Below are positions 1 through 5,080 of a stretch of DNA of 5,080 nucleotides, in pieces. The stretch is from Bdellovibrio sp. ZAP7. Its GTDB lineage: Bacteria; Bacteroidota; Bacteroidia; Flavobacteriales; Flavobacteriaceae. The DNA lies in assembly GCA_943324165.2 (NCBI GenBank), contig CALPKO020000146.1, forward strand, positions 1-5,080. Reading direction: 5' to 3'. Made by a program: the position numbers and the translations under genes. The notes below the pieces were generated by a model that was not told the origin of the DNA, searched no databases, and saw nothing but the letters and a program-made list of their open reading frames with translations. Each line of letters opens with the position of its first letter. The stretch's first letter is position 1.

Positions 1-2163
1 ACCAAATAAAGTGCCAGCGGTGATTACGAGCCCTTGCAAAATACTTATTCCTAGTTCTTTCCAACTGAAGAAAGTCGACGTAAACGGGCGTGGTTTGTCG
101 TTCATGGTGTTTTTTTCTAAAGGTTCATTTTCAAATATTATCGAGCAGGTAGGTCCCATAATTAATTCTAAAAAAATGATGTGCAATGGTGAAAAAATAT
201 TTGGATAAACCCAACCCAAAGCCAATGGAATAAATACGGTCAAAATAATCGGAATGTGAATAGAAATGATGTAACGGAATGCTTTTTTTAAGTTGGTATA
301 TATCCTTCTTCCCATCGCCACTGCATCGACCATTTTCGACAAATCATCGTTGACTAAAATCAGTGATGCGGCTTGTTTGGCGATTTCTGTACCTTTTTTG
401 CCCATAGCAATTCCAATATGTGCTGCTTTTAATGCTGGTCCATCATTTACGCCGTCGCCTGTCATGGCAACAATTTGCCCGTTGGCTTTTAACGCTTCAA
501 TGATTTTGAGTTTCGCTTCTGGAAACATCCTCGTAAAAATATTGGTTGACAAAACAGTTTTTTTCAAGTCTTTTGCTGACAGTTTCATCAATTCGTCACC
601 AGTTATTGAATTTTCATATCCTTCAAAACCAATTTGTTTGGCGATAGAAGTTGTGGTTTCGGCATTGTCACCGGTTATGATTTTCACTGCAATACCTGCT
701 TTGTAGAAATGCTGCAATACGGCATGAATGTTCTTTTTTGGTGGATCGTAAAAAGCGACAATTCCTTTGAATTCAAATTGAATTTCTTGTTGCGTTTTAG
801 GATAGTTCTTTCCGGTGAAAGTGGCTTCCCCAACGCCTAAAATCCGATAGCCCTCACTCGTAATTACTTCAATGACGGCTTCAATTGCTTTTTTTTCTGC
901 AGCAGACAAATTAGCAACTGCCATTAATGCTTCGGGAGCTCCTTTGGCAGCAATGATTCTTTTTCCCTTTTTATCTTCAAAGACATGCGTCATCATTGGT
1001 GGTTTTCCATCCAATGGATATTCGTGCACCAACTTAAAATGAGGTCTTTCATCTTCAGAAAATAAGTCAGAATAAGTTTTGTGCAAAGCGATTTCCATTG
1101 GGTCGAAAGGAATGGGTTCGCTCGCCCACATTGCCAACTGAATCAAACTTTTCTCTTCCGTTGCATAAGCTTCTGGATTGGTTATTTTTTTTGCTTCTAA
1201 AGCATACACTTTCGCCAAACTCATTTTGTTTTCGGTAATTGTTCCGGTTTTATCAGTGCAAATTACAGTCGCACTTCCCAATGTTTCAACGGTTTTCATT
1301 TGTTTTACGACAATGCCCATTTTCATCAATCGCCACGCTCCAATCGCCATAAAGGTCGTAAATGCCATCGGCACTTCTTCTGGCAAAATGCTCATCGCCA
1401 AAGTCAATGCTTTGAGCAAACTGTCTAAAATAGATTTTGAATGATAATAGTTGATACCCCAAACCGTAAAGAAAACTATTGTTCCAGCAATTACTAATTT
1501 TTTTACAAAATTGTTAATCTGGATTTCTAATGGTGTTTTTTCTTCCTTTATGGCTTCGAGACTTTTACCGATTTTACCTAATTTGGTTTGATTACCAATA
1601 GCAGTAACAGTGGCAATTGCCAATCCGCTTGCAACAGTTGTTCCCTGAAAGACCTGGTTGTTTTCTGCTTCTTTATCTTTAGCTACCGCAAATGATTCGC
1701 CAGTAAGGATGGATTCGTTGACCGAAAAATCATTGGAATGAACAATTGTTCCGTCGGCAGATATTCCTTTACCTTCTTCAATCAGCAAACTGTCGCCAAC
1801 CACAACGTCTTTGCTATCAACCTCAATGGTTTTGCCGTTTCTAATCACTTTTGATTTGGGAAGGGTAAAATCTTTTAGTTTTTCTAAAGCATTCCTGCTG
1901 CGAGAATCTTGAAATAGGGTAATGGCCGAAACGATTAAAATGGCCGATAACAAAAAAATGCCATCACCAATTTTTCCGCTGACAAAATAGATTGAAGCCG
2001 CCACCAACAATAAAAGGACCATTGGTTCTTTTGCCAAATTTTTAATGGCCTCAAAAATTGGATTTGTTTTTTTGTAGTCTAAACTATTTTGCCCAAATTT
2101 TTTCCGTGCAGCTAAAACTTGTTCGTTGGTTAGTCCTTTGATTTTAAAGTTCTCTAGCGGCAT
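1..2163 (-). CDS. P-type cation-transporting ATPase (P2-like, PEE subgroup), C-terminus cut by window edge
   Basis: An ATP-driven cation pump of the inner membrane; the ion is uncertain. The frame is open without interruption for 721 codons, from ATG at 2163 to the window edge. Seen in order: a cation-ATPase N-terminal segment (residues 10-30), M1-M2 (about 45-85), the actuator loop with TGES (154-157), M3-M4 with PEEVP (261-265), the phosphorylation motif DKTGT with Asp304, the nucleotide-binding KGAP (407-410), DPP (473-475), TGDN (497-500) and TGDGVNDGPA (568-577), then M5-M6 (630-680) and the start of M7. There is no heavy-metal-binding domain at the N-terminus. Relatives are usually about 830-850 residues, so the last membrane helices lie outside the window. 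Compared with SERCA, M4 keeps Glu (Glu262), but M5 has His636 and Ile639 instead of Asn768 and Glu771, and M6 has Glu666 and Gly670 instead of Asn796 and Asp800. A Ca2+ label would therefore be unsafe. The start is favoured by an A-rich leader directly before the ATG. Confidence 0.95.
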   Translation of the reverse strand, partial: MPLENFKIKGLTNEQVLAARKKFGQNSLDYKKTNPIFEAIKNLAKEPMVLLLLVAASIYFVSGKIGDGIFLLSAILIVSAITLFQDSRSRNALEKLKDFTLPKSKVIRNGKTIEVDSKDVVVGDSLLIEEGKGISADGTIVHSNDFSVNESILTGESFAVAKDKEAENNQVFQGTTVASGLAIATVTAIGNQTKLGKIGKSLEAIKEEKTPLEIQINNFVKKLVIAGTIVFFTVWGINYYHSKSILDSLLKALTLAMSILPEEVPMAFTTFMAIGAWRLMKMGIVVKQMKTVETLGSATVICTDKTGTITENKMSLAKVYALEAKKITNPEAYATEEKSLIQLAMWASEPIPFDPMEIALHKTYSDLFSEDERPHFKLVHEYPLDGKPPMMTHVFEDKKGKRIIAAKGAPEALMAVANLSAAEKKAIEAVIEVITSEGYRILGVGEATFTGKNYPKTQQEIQFEFKGIVAFYDPPKKNIHAVLQHFYKAGIAVKIITGDNAETTTSIAKQIGFEGYENSITGDELMKLSAKDLKKTVLSTNIFTRMFPEAKLKIIEALKANGQIVAMTGDGVNDGPALKAAHIGIAMGKKGTEIAKQAASLILVNDDLSKMVDAVAMGRRIYTNLKKAFRYIISIHIPIILTVFIPLALGWVYPNIFSPLHIIFLELIMGPTCSIIFENEPLEKNTMNDKPRPFTSTFFSWKELGISILQGLVITAGTLFG

Positions 2164-2207
2164 TTTTTTATTTATTTAGGAAAGTAGGTTTTTGAAAACG
2201 TTTGGTA

Positions 2208-2306
2208 TTACGTATTATATTGCTGGTCTTTATTTATCAAAATTAAAACAAAAGCAGTTAATACAATCCCAAAATCAATTAAAATAAACTCCAGTGCATA
2301 ATCCAT
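2208..2306 (-). CDS. possible 32-aa single-span membrane peptide
   Basis: I do not recognise this peptide. A 32-codon frame begins MDYALEF and ends NKDQQYNT before TAA. Residues 7-24 are almost entirely Ile, Leu, Val, Phe, Ala, Gly and Thr, interrupted only by Asp11, which would form one membrane helix. The acidic N-terminus and the Lys after the helix leave its orientation unclear. It sits alone in the 179-nt gap between the DinD-like gene and the P-type ATPase, on the same strand, 44 nt before the ATPase start. There is no Shine-Dalgarno sequence, which is normal for Bacteroidota. It could be a small regulatory or accessory membrane peptide, or a chance frame in AT-rich DNA, where T-rich codons easily look hydrophobic. 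A promoter-like match for the ATPase falls inside it, which competes with the coding reading. Confidence 0.35.
   Translation of the reverse strand: MDYALEFILIDFGIVLTAFVLILINKDQQYNT
2238..2266 (-). promoter_or_regulatory. candidate promoter for the P-type ATPase
   Basis: On the minus strand TAATTTTG (2245-2238) matches the Bacteroidota -7 consensus TAnnTTTG. A TTG (2266-2264) lies 18 nt upstream as the -33 element. Transcription would begin near 2231, giving a leader of about 68 nt to the ATPase ATG at 2163. The match is good but the region is very AT-rich, so chance is a real alternative. It also lies within the possible small ORF. Confidence 0.3.
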
Positions 2307-2342
2307 TTTGGTTGTTGGATATTTGACTGTAGCTTGAGTTTT

Positions 2343-2708
2343 TTAGTTGTTTTTATACCGATTCAAGGCAAAATGCAATTGCGCCCTTGCTACAAATTCG
2401 TTGGTGGGATTGCAGTTAATGATGATTAAATAGCAGGCGAGGGAAGATATTTTCCAGTCTATAAGGAGATTTTCGCCATCAAAACGGTATATTTTCTTGA
2501 AATTTTGTGGCTTAGAAATTTGCAAAGTGTTGCAAACATCAAATGTTCTGTTCATCGAAATTGCTATTTCTTGTGCATTATCGATGTTTAAATAACTCAT
2601 AATGTCACTTACAAAAAAATGGAGTTGGAAATTTTTGAACCATTGTTGCTGTTGGTACTCTTGCATCACAATGTCTAGATAATCGTAAATTTTAAGCTGT
2701 TTGTCCAT
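2343..2708 (-). CDS. small DinD-like protein encoded with the J-domain co-chaperone
   Basis: A 121-residue soluble protein with no signal peptide or membrane span. Its C-terminus (residues 87-117) reads [15 protein letters not shown], then A-AQ-HFALNR. This closely follows the pattern near the end of the DinD (damage-inducible protein D)/BRO-related domain, where an (S/T)RYACYLI--NGDP block is followed by A-AQ-YF---TR. Residues 30-60 ([10 protein letters not shown], then an Ile/Met/Arg-containing helix) could be the matching helical start. E. coli DinD, reported to act on RecA filaments, is more than twice as long, so this would be a compact variant. Its ATG at 2708 lies inside the end of the co-chaperone gene (17-nt overlap), which implies translational coupling. 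That position is often held by CbpM, a MerR-like CbpA inhibitor, but I see no MerR-type helix-turn-helix here. The family call is from remembered motif pattern; function is unknown. Confidence 0.6.
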   Translation of the reverse strand: MDKQLKIYDYLDIVMQEYQQQQWFKNFQLHFFVSDIMSYLNIDNAQEIAISMNRTFDVCNTLQISKPQNFKKIYRFDGENLLIDWKISSLACYLIIINCNPTNEFVARAQLHFALNRYKNN

Positions 2709-3612
2709 GGTGTAAAAGTGCTAACTGGTTGAATAATTCTAGTTCTTTTTCAGATAAATGGGTTGGCATTTTGATGGTAATTGTAGCGTATAAATCACCA
2801 AATTCTTCTGGTTTATTAAAAATAGGCATGCCCATTTTTTTTAACCGCACCACTTTTCCATTAGCAGTTTCTTTGGTTACAGCGATGTTTATTTTTCCTT
2901 TCAAGGTTTTTAATTCGGTTTTTCCACCAAGGATGGCGTTGTATAAATCAACCTCGATTGTGCAATACAAATCGTGTTCTTTTCTTTTAAAAAGAGGATG
3001 AAGGGTAACGTGAACGGTAATTGTTAAATCGCCATCTGGAGCACCATTGGCACCTTTACCACCTTTTCCTTTTATTCTCAAAACTTGTCCCTCTGATATG
3101 CCTGGCTTTATTTTCATTGCCAATTTTTGGGTTTCCAATTGCACTTGACGCGTTGTTCCCAAATAGGCCTCTTCAAGCGAAATTTCTATATCGGCATCAA
3201 AATCTTGTCCTTTCGGTGCTGTTTGTGCTCTGCTTTTTGCATTTCCGGTATGACCGCCAAACATCGTAGCAAAAAAATCGGCAAAACTATCTTCGTCAAA
3301 TGATTGACCCGCGTTGCTGCGACTTTGGTAGTTTTGATTGCCTTGGCTAAAACCATTAAACCCTTGTTTTCCTCCAGTTTGTTGGTAATTTTTGTAATCG
3401 TCGGCTAAACCGTCGTATTCCTTCCGTTTAGTTTCGTCTTTTAAGACTTCGTTGGCCTCACTGATTTCCTTAAACTTTTCTTCAGCGGTTTTATCATTAG
3501 GGTTTTTATCAGGATGGTACTTTATAGCTAGTTTTCTATATGCTTTTTTGACTTCGTCAGCAGAAGCGGTTTGAGAAATCCCTAGTATTTTGTAGTAGTC
3601 TTTAAATTCCAT
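2692..3612 (-). CDS. cbpA: CbpA-type J-domain co-chaperone (DnaJ class B)
   Basis: A cytoplasmic Hsp40 that delivers unfolded clients to DnaK (Hsp70) and stimulates its ATPase. The order is typical: a J domain (residues 5-68) with the essential HPD at 33-35; a Gly/Phe/Gln/Asn-rich linker (80-125) containing the DFFATMFGG element (112-120); then two beta-sandwich client-binding domains (about 137-212 and 213-283) with KGKG (181-184), [12 protein letters not shown] (205-216), AILGG (226-230) and GDLYA (272-276). The zinc-finger CxxCxGxG repeats of classical DnaJ are absent, so this is the CbpA/class B form. Its 306 residues match the usual length. The start is the only ATG that leaves the whole J domain intact; it lies 24 nt after the nitroreductase stop, too close for a separate leader. 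The last codons overlap the DinD-like gene by 17 nt. The symbol is by family; E. coli CbpA also binds curved DNA, which is not implied here. Confidence 0.93.
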   Translation of the reverse strand: MEFKDYYKILGISQTASADEVKKAYRKLAIKYHPDKNPNDKTAEEKFKEISEANEVLKDETKRKEYDGLADDYKNYQQTGGKQGFNGFSQGNQNYQSRSNAGQSFDEDSFADFFATMFGGHTGNAKSRAQTAPKGQDFDADIEISLEEAYLGTTRQVQLETQKLAMKIKPGISEGQVLRIKGKGGKGANGAPDGDLTITVHVTLHPLFKRKEHDLYCTIEVDLYNAILGGKTELKTLKGKINIAVTKETANGKVVRLKKMGMPIFNKPEEFGDLYATITIKMPTHLSEKELELFNQLALLHHGQTA

Positions 3613-3636
3613 TTTGATGGCCTTATGATTGATGTT

Positions 3637-4269
3637 CTAATCTAAAACGGTAACAAAATCAGCCATCGGGATTCTTATTTTCTCTAAATTAACCAGCCAA
3701 TCTTTTTCGGCAGCCCTGAATCCTAAAGCGAGAATACAGGTGCTTTTTAGCCCTTTTTTATTCAATTCTAACAAATCATCTAGTTTTTTGCTGTCAAAAC
3801 CTTCCATTGGCGTTGAATCTATTGCTTCTAAAGCGGCAGTAAACAAAGCAAAAACTAATCCGATGTACGATTGACGCGCCGCATGTTCAAAATGTTCTTC
3901 GGTTGTTTGTTTAGAAAACAAGTCTAATAACATTTTCCGGTAATCGTCTGTGGTCGAATCGGGCATGTTCCTTTGTTTATTCATGTAAGTAAAATGTTCG
4001 TTCACTCGTTCTGTCGTATAGGCATCCCAAGCTGCAAAAACCATCAAATGAGAAGATTCTGTAATTACGGATTGGTTATGGGCAATTGGTGCAATTTTTT
4101 CTTTTAACGCTTTGTTGCTAATCAGAATAATTTCAAAGGGTTGCAAACCAGATGAAGTAGGACAGAGTAGTGTTGCATTCAAAATAGCATCGATTTTTTC
4201 CTGCGACACAACGGCGCCAGACATGGCTTTAGTGGCATAGCGCCAATTTAGTGCTTTTATGGTATTCAT
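3637..4269 (-). CDS. NfsB-type FMN-dependent NAD(P)H nitroreductase
   Basis: A cytoplasmic flavoprotein expected to work as a dimer and transfer two electrons from NAD(P)H to quinones, nitro compounds or flavin; the natural substrate cannot be read from sequence. Seen: an N-terminal RYATK (residues 10-14) and PTSSGLQPFE (37-46), both FMN-contacting in this family, QSYIGL (133-138), TPMEGFD (153-159), the LALGFR strand (180-185) and a final K-x-R pair (197 and 199) before IP, equivalent to the phosphate-contacting residues of NfsB. At 210 residues it is the normal length and complete. It lies 42 nt after the DJ-1/PfpI gene and 24 nt before the co-chaperone gene on the same strand. No promoter-like match was seen in the short upstream gap, so it is probably transcribed with the DJ-1/PfpI gene. 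Relatives include dihydropteridine reductases and oxygen-insensitive nitroreductases. Confidence 0.92.
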   Translation of the reverse strand: MNTIKALNWRYATKAMSGAVVSQEKIDAILNATLLCPTSSGLQPFEIILISNKALKEKIAPIAHNQSVITESSHLMVFAAWDAYTTERVNEHFTYMNKQRNMPDSTTDDYRKMLLDLFSKQTTEEHFEHAARQSYIGLVFALFTAALEAIDSTPMEGFDSKKLDDLLELNKKGLKSTCILALGFRAAEKDWLVNLEKIRIPMADFVTVLD

Positions 4270-4311
4270 GACTTATGGTTTTTTTAAATGAGTTATTTTT
4301 GTTTTTTAGTG

Positions 4312-4938
4312 CTATTTTTCTCCTTGAAGTGTTTTTAAAAGCAATTCTGCAACAGCTTCCGAAGATCCTGGATTTTGTCCGGTAATCAACAAGCCGTCTT
4401 GTTGTACAAATGATCCCCAGTTTTTTCCTTTTGTATAATGGGCACCTAGTTTTTTTAGTTCTTGTTCCAATAGGAATGGGACAACTTTTGTTAATCCAAC
4501 GGCTTCTTCTTCAGTATCTGAAAATCCGGTAACGTTTTTTCCTTTCACAAGTGGCTGACCGTTTTCTGCTTTCACATTAACCAAAGCTGCTGGTGCATGA
4601 CAAACAAAATCATTCGGTTTTTGGGCATTGTAAAAATCTTCAATCAGTTGAATGGAAGTTTTATCTGTTGCCAAATCCCATAATGGTCCGTGGCCTCCAG
4701 GATAGAAAACGGCATCAAAATCTGTATAAAAGCGCTGTGTTGCTAAAGATTGCGCATCTTCCGCTTCACTTTTCGGATCTACCGGAGGTTGGCCGCCAGC
4801 AGGCGATGCGATGGTTATTGTTGCGCCAGCATCAACCAAAACATAATAAGGTGTGGCAAATTCGTCAATCCAAAATCCAGTTTTTTCATCTGTTTCACCA
4901 AGTTGGCTATGCGATGTTAGTACGATTAGTATTTTCAT
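4312..4938 (-). CDS. DJ-1/PfpI superfamily protein, Hsp31-like (putative glyoxalase III / deglycase)
   Basis: A 208-residue cytoplasmic alpha/beta protein of the class I glutamine amidotransferase-like fold. Seen: an N-terminal strand KILIVLTSH (2-10), GFWIDEFATPYY (21-32) carrying the conserved acidic residue Glu26, the oxyanion-region block YPGGHGPLWDL (79-89), the nucleophile elbow VCHAPAALVNV (112-122) with Cys113 and His114, and ITGQNPGSS (185-193) near the end. Cys, His and Glu in these positions match the Hsp31/HchA-like group, whose members convert methylglyoxal to lactate without glutathione or act on glycated molecules; which activity applies here is not decided by sequence. The residue after the catalytic His is Ala113+2 rather than the more common Gly. 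It is the first gene of the putative stress operon. The start is the ATG preceded by an A-run; a candidate IS end lies only 25 nt upstream, so its original promoter may have been displaced. Confidence 0.92.
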   Translation of the reverse strand: MKILIVLTSHSQLGETDEKTGFWIDEFATPYYVLVDAGATITIASPAGGQPPVDPKSEAEDAQSLATQRFYTDFDAVFYPGGHGPLWDLATDKTSIQLIEDFYNAQKPNDFVCHAPAALVNVKAENGQPLVKGKNVTGFSDTEEEAVGLTKVVPFLLEQELKKLGAHYTKGKNWGSFVQQDGLLITGQNPGSSEAVAELLLKTLQGEK

Positions 4939-4963
4939 TTTTTTTATTTGATTATTTAATTTA

Positions 4964-4978
4964 ACCCGTTGGGTGTAA
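4964..4978. repeat. candidate IS terminal inverted repeat (outer end)
   Basis: The plus strand reads ACCCGTTGGGTGTAA from 4964, between the transposase stop codon and the 25-nt leader of the DJ-1/PfpI gene. The first 11 bases are an imperfect palindrome (ACCC and GGGT around GTT). The position directly after the transposase gene and the ACC start fit an IS982-type end. The partner repeat is outside the window. Confidence 0.45.
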
Positions 4979-5080
4979 TTAAATTGTTTGATTTTTAATA
5001 TTATTTATTGGCCTATCAAATATAAATTTATTGATATATTGAACCAAAGTTAATGCTGTTATTTTTGCTAAAATTCTCGT
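4979..5080 (-). CDS. IS982-like transposase, C-terminal 33 codons only
   Basis: The frame is open from the window edge (5080) to TAA at 4981-4979 and encodes 33 residues. It begins TRILAKITALTLVQYINKF and continues with FDRPINNIK before the stop. The pattern A-KI-ALT--QYIN-F----IN-IK is what I recognise from the C-termini of IS982-family transposases of Flavobacterium and relatives. These are DDE enzymes that cut and join the IS ends. The catalytic residues lie outside the window, so activity cannot be judged. The element is oriented so that the transposase reads toward the DJ-1/PfpI gene, and read-through could feed the stress operon. The family call rests on a short remembered pattern. Confidence 0.65.
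   Translation of the reverse strand, partial: TRILAKITALTLVQYINKFIFDRPINNIKNQTI
5017..5048 (-). promoter_or_regulatory. promoter-like match inside the IS end, pointing at the DJ-1/PfpI operon
   Basis: On the minus strand TTTG (5048-5045) and TATATTTG (5024-5017) match the Bacteroidota -33 TTTG and -7 TAnnTTTG elements with a 20-nt spacer. Transcription would start near 5010 and give a leader of about 70 nt to the ATG at 4938. The match lies within the transposase coding end, so it may be coincidental, or it may be an outward promoter carried by the IS. Confidence 0.35.

Larger units (their letters stand above)
4964..5080 (-). mobile_element. 3' end of an insertion sequence, probably IS982 family (continues beyond the window)
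   Basis: The transposase C-terminus ends at 4979, and 12 nt further on the sequence reads GGGT on the minus strand, i.e. ACCCGTTGGGTGTAA read inward from 4964. IS elements of the IS982 family commonly begin with AC/ACC, so 4964 is the likely outer boundary. The end is itself partly palindromic (ACCC-GTT-GGGT, 4964-4974). The other end and the target duplication cannot be seen, so the boundary is inferred. Confidence 0.6.

Noticed and set aside
11..208. Plus-strand open frame of 65 codons
   Set aside because: It is antisense to M6-M7 of the ATPase, which reads cleanly on the minus strand.
293..1444. Plus-strand open frames at 293-706, 634-840 and 1178-1444
   Set aside because: They lie opposite the P-type ATPase, whose minus-strand frame contains every family motif. 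The plus-strand products have no recognisable domain.
1..2163. A firm Ca2+-ATPase label for the pump
   Set aside because: The catalytic motifs fit, but several Ca2+ ligands in M5 and M6 are replaced.
2307..2342. Rho-independent terminator after the DinD-like gene
   Set aside because: Only a very weak ACT/AGT pairing is present, with no stable GC stem followed by a T-run.
2343..2708. CbpM (MerR-like chaperone modulator) for the gene after cbpA
   Set aside because: The position fits, but the sequence lacks a recognisable MerR helix-turn-helix and its C-terminus matches the DinD-like pattern better.
2729..3269. Plus-strand open frames at 2729-3001 and 3021-3269
   Set aside because: They lie opposite the client-binding domains of the co-chaperone and show no domain of their own.
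4593..4964. Plus-strand open frame of 123 codons
   Set aside because: It is antisense to the DJ-1/PfpI gene and its product has low-complexity, His/Gln-rich content typical of shadow frames.
4961..4978. Operator or 5'-UTR hairpin for the DJ-1/PfpI gene
   Set aside because: The imperfect palindrome is better explained as the outer end of the insertion sequence, given the transposase C-terminus directly next to it.
5053..5080. Divergent plus-strand gene starting at 5053
   Set aside because: Only nine codons are visible and the opposite strand carries a recognisable transposase end.

Overview
The window looks like chromosomal DNA of a Bacteroidota bacterium, most likely a Flavobacterium-like flavobacterium. 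The DNA is AT-rich, and the proteins are rich in Lys, Ile and Asn. Start codons follow A-rich leaders rather than Shine-Dalgarno sequences, and promoter-like matches fit the Bacteroidota pattern (TTTG / TAnnTTTG). The assignment is by style only; no marker gene is present. Every supported gene lies on the minus strand, so transcription runs from high to low coordinates.

Layout in transcription order: (1) 5080-4964 is the 3' end of an insertion sequence. It holds the last 33 codons of a transposase that resembles IS982-family C-termini, then a candidate terminal repeat starting ACCCGTTGGGT. (2) 4938-4312 is a DJ-1/PfpI-superfamily (Hsp31-like) protein whose start codon lies only 25 nt from the candidate IS end. 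(3) 4269-3637 is an NfsB-type FMN nitroreductase. (4) 3612-2692 is a CbpA-type J-domain co-chaperone without a zinc finger. (5) 2708-2343 is a 121-residue protein that overlaps the co-chaperone gene by 17 nt. It sits where a CbpM modulator is often found, but it carries a DinD-like C-terminal signature. (6) 2306-2208 is a possible 32-codon single-span membrane peptide. (7) 2163-1 is a P-type cation ATPase, complete at its N-terminus and cut by the window edge after 721 codons.

Genes 2 to 5 are separated by 42 nt, 24 nt and a 17-nt overlap with no terminator visible, so they read as one operon. Their predicted jobs fit protection from electrophilic, redox and protein-folding stress: glyoxal or protein repair, quinone/nitro reduction, and Hsp70 co-chaperone activity. 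The ATPase is probably a separate or semi-separate unit after a 179-nt gap.

The points most worth a second look are the DinD-like partner of the co-chaperone, the ATPase's non-canonical ion-binding residues, the IS end abutting the stress operon, and the small membrane ORF. I saw no tRNA, rRNA, CRISPR array, origin or convincing terminator, and no gene-free stretch longer than 300 bases.
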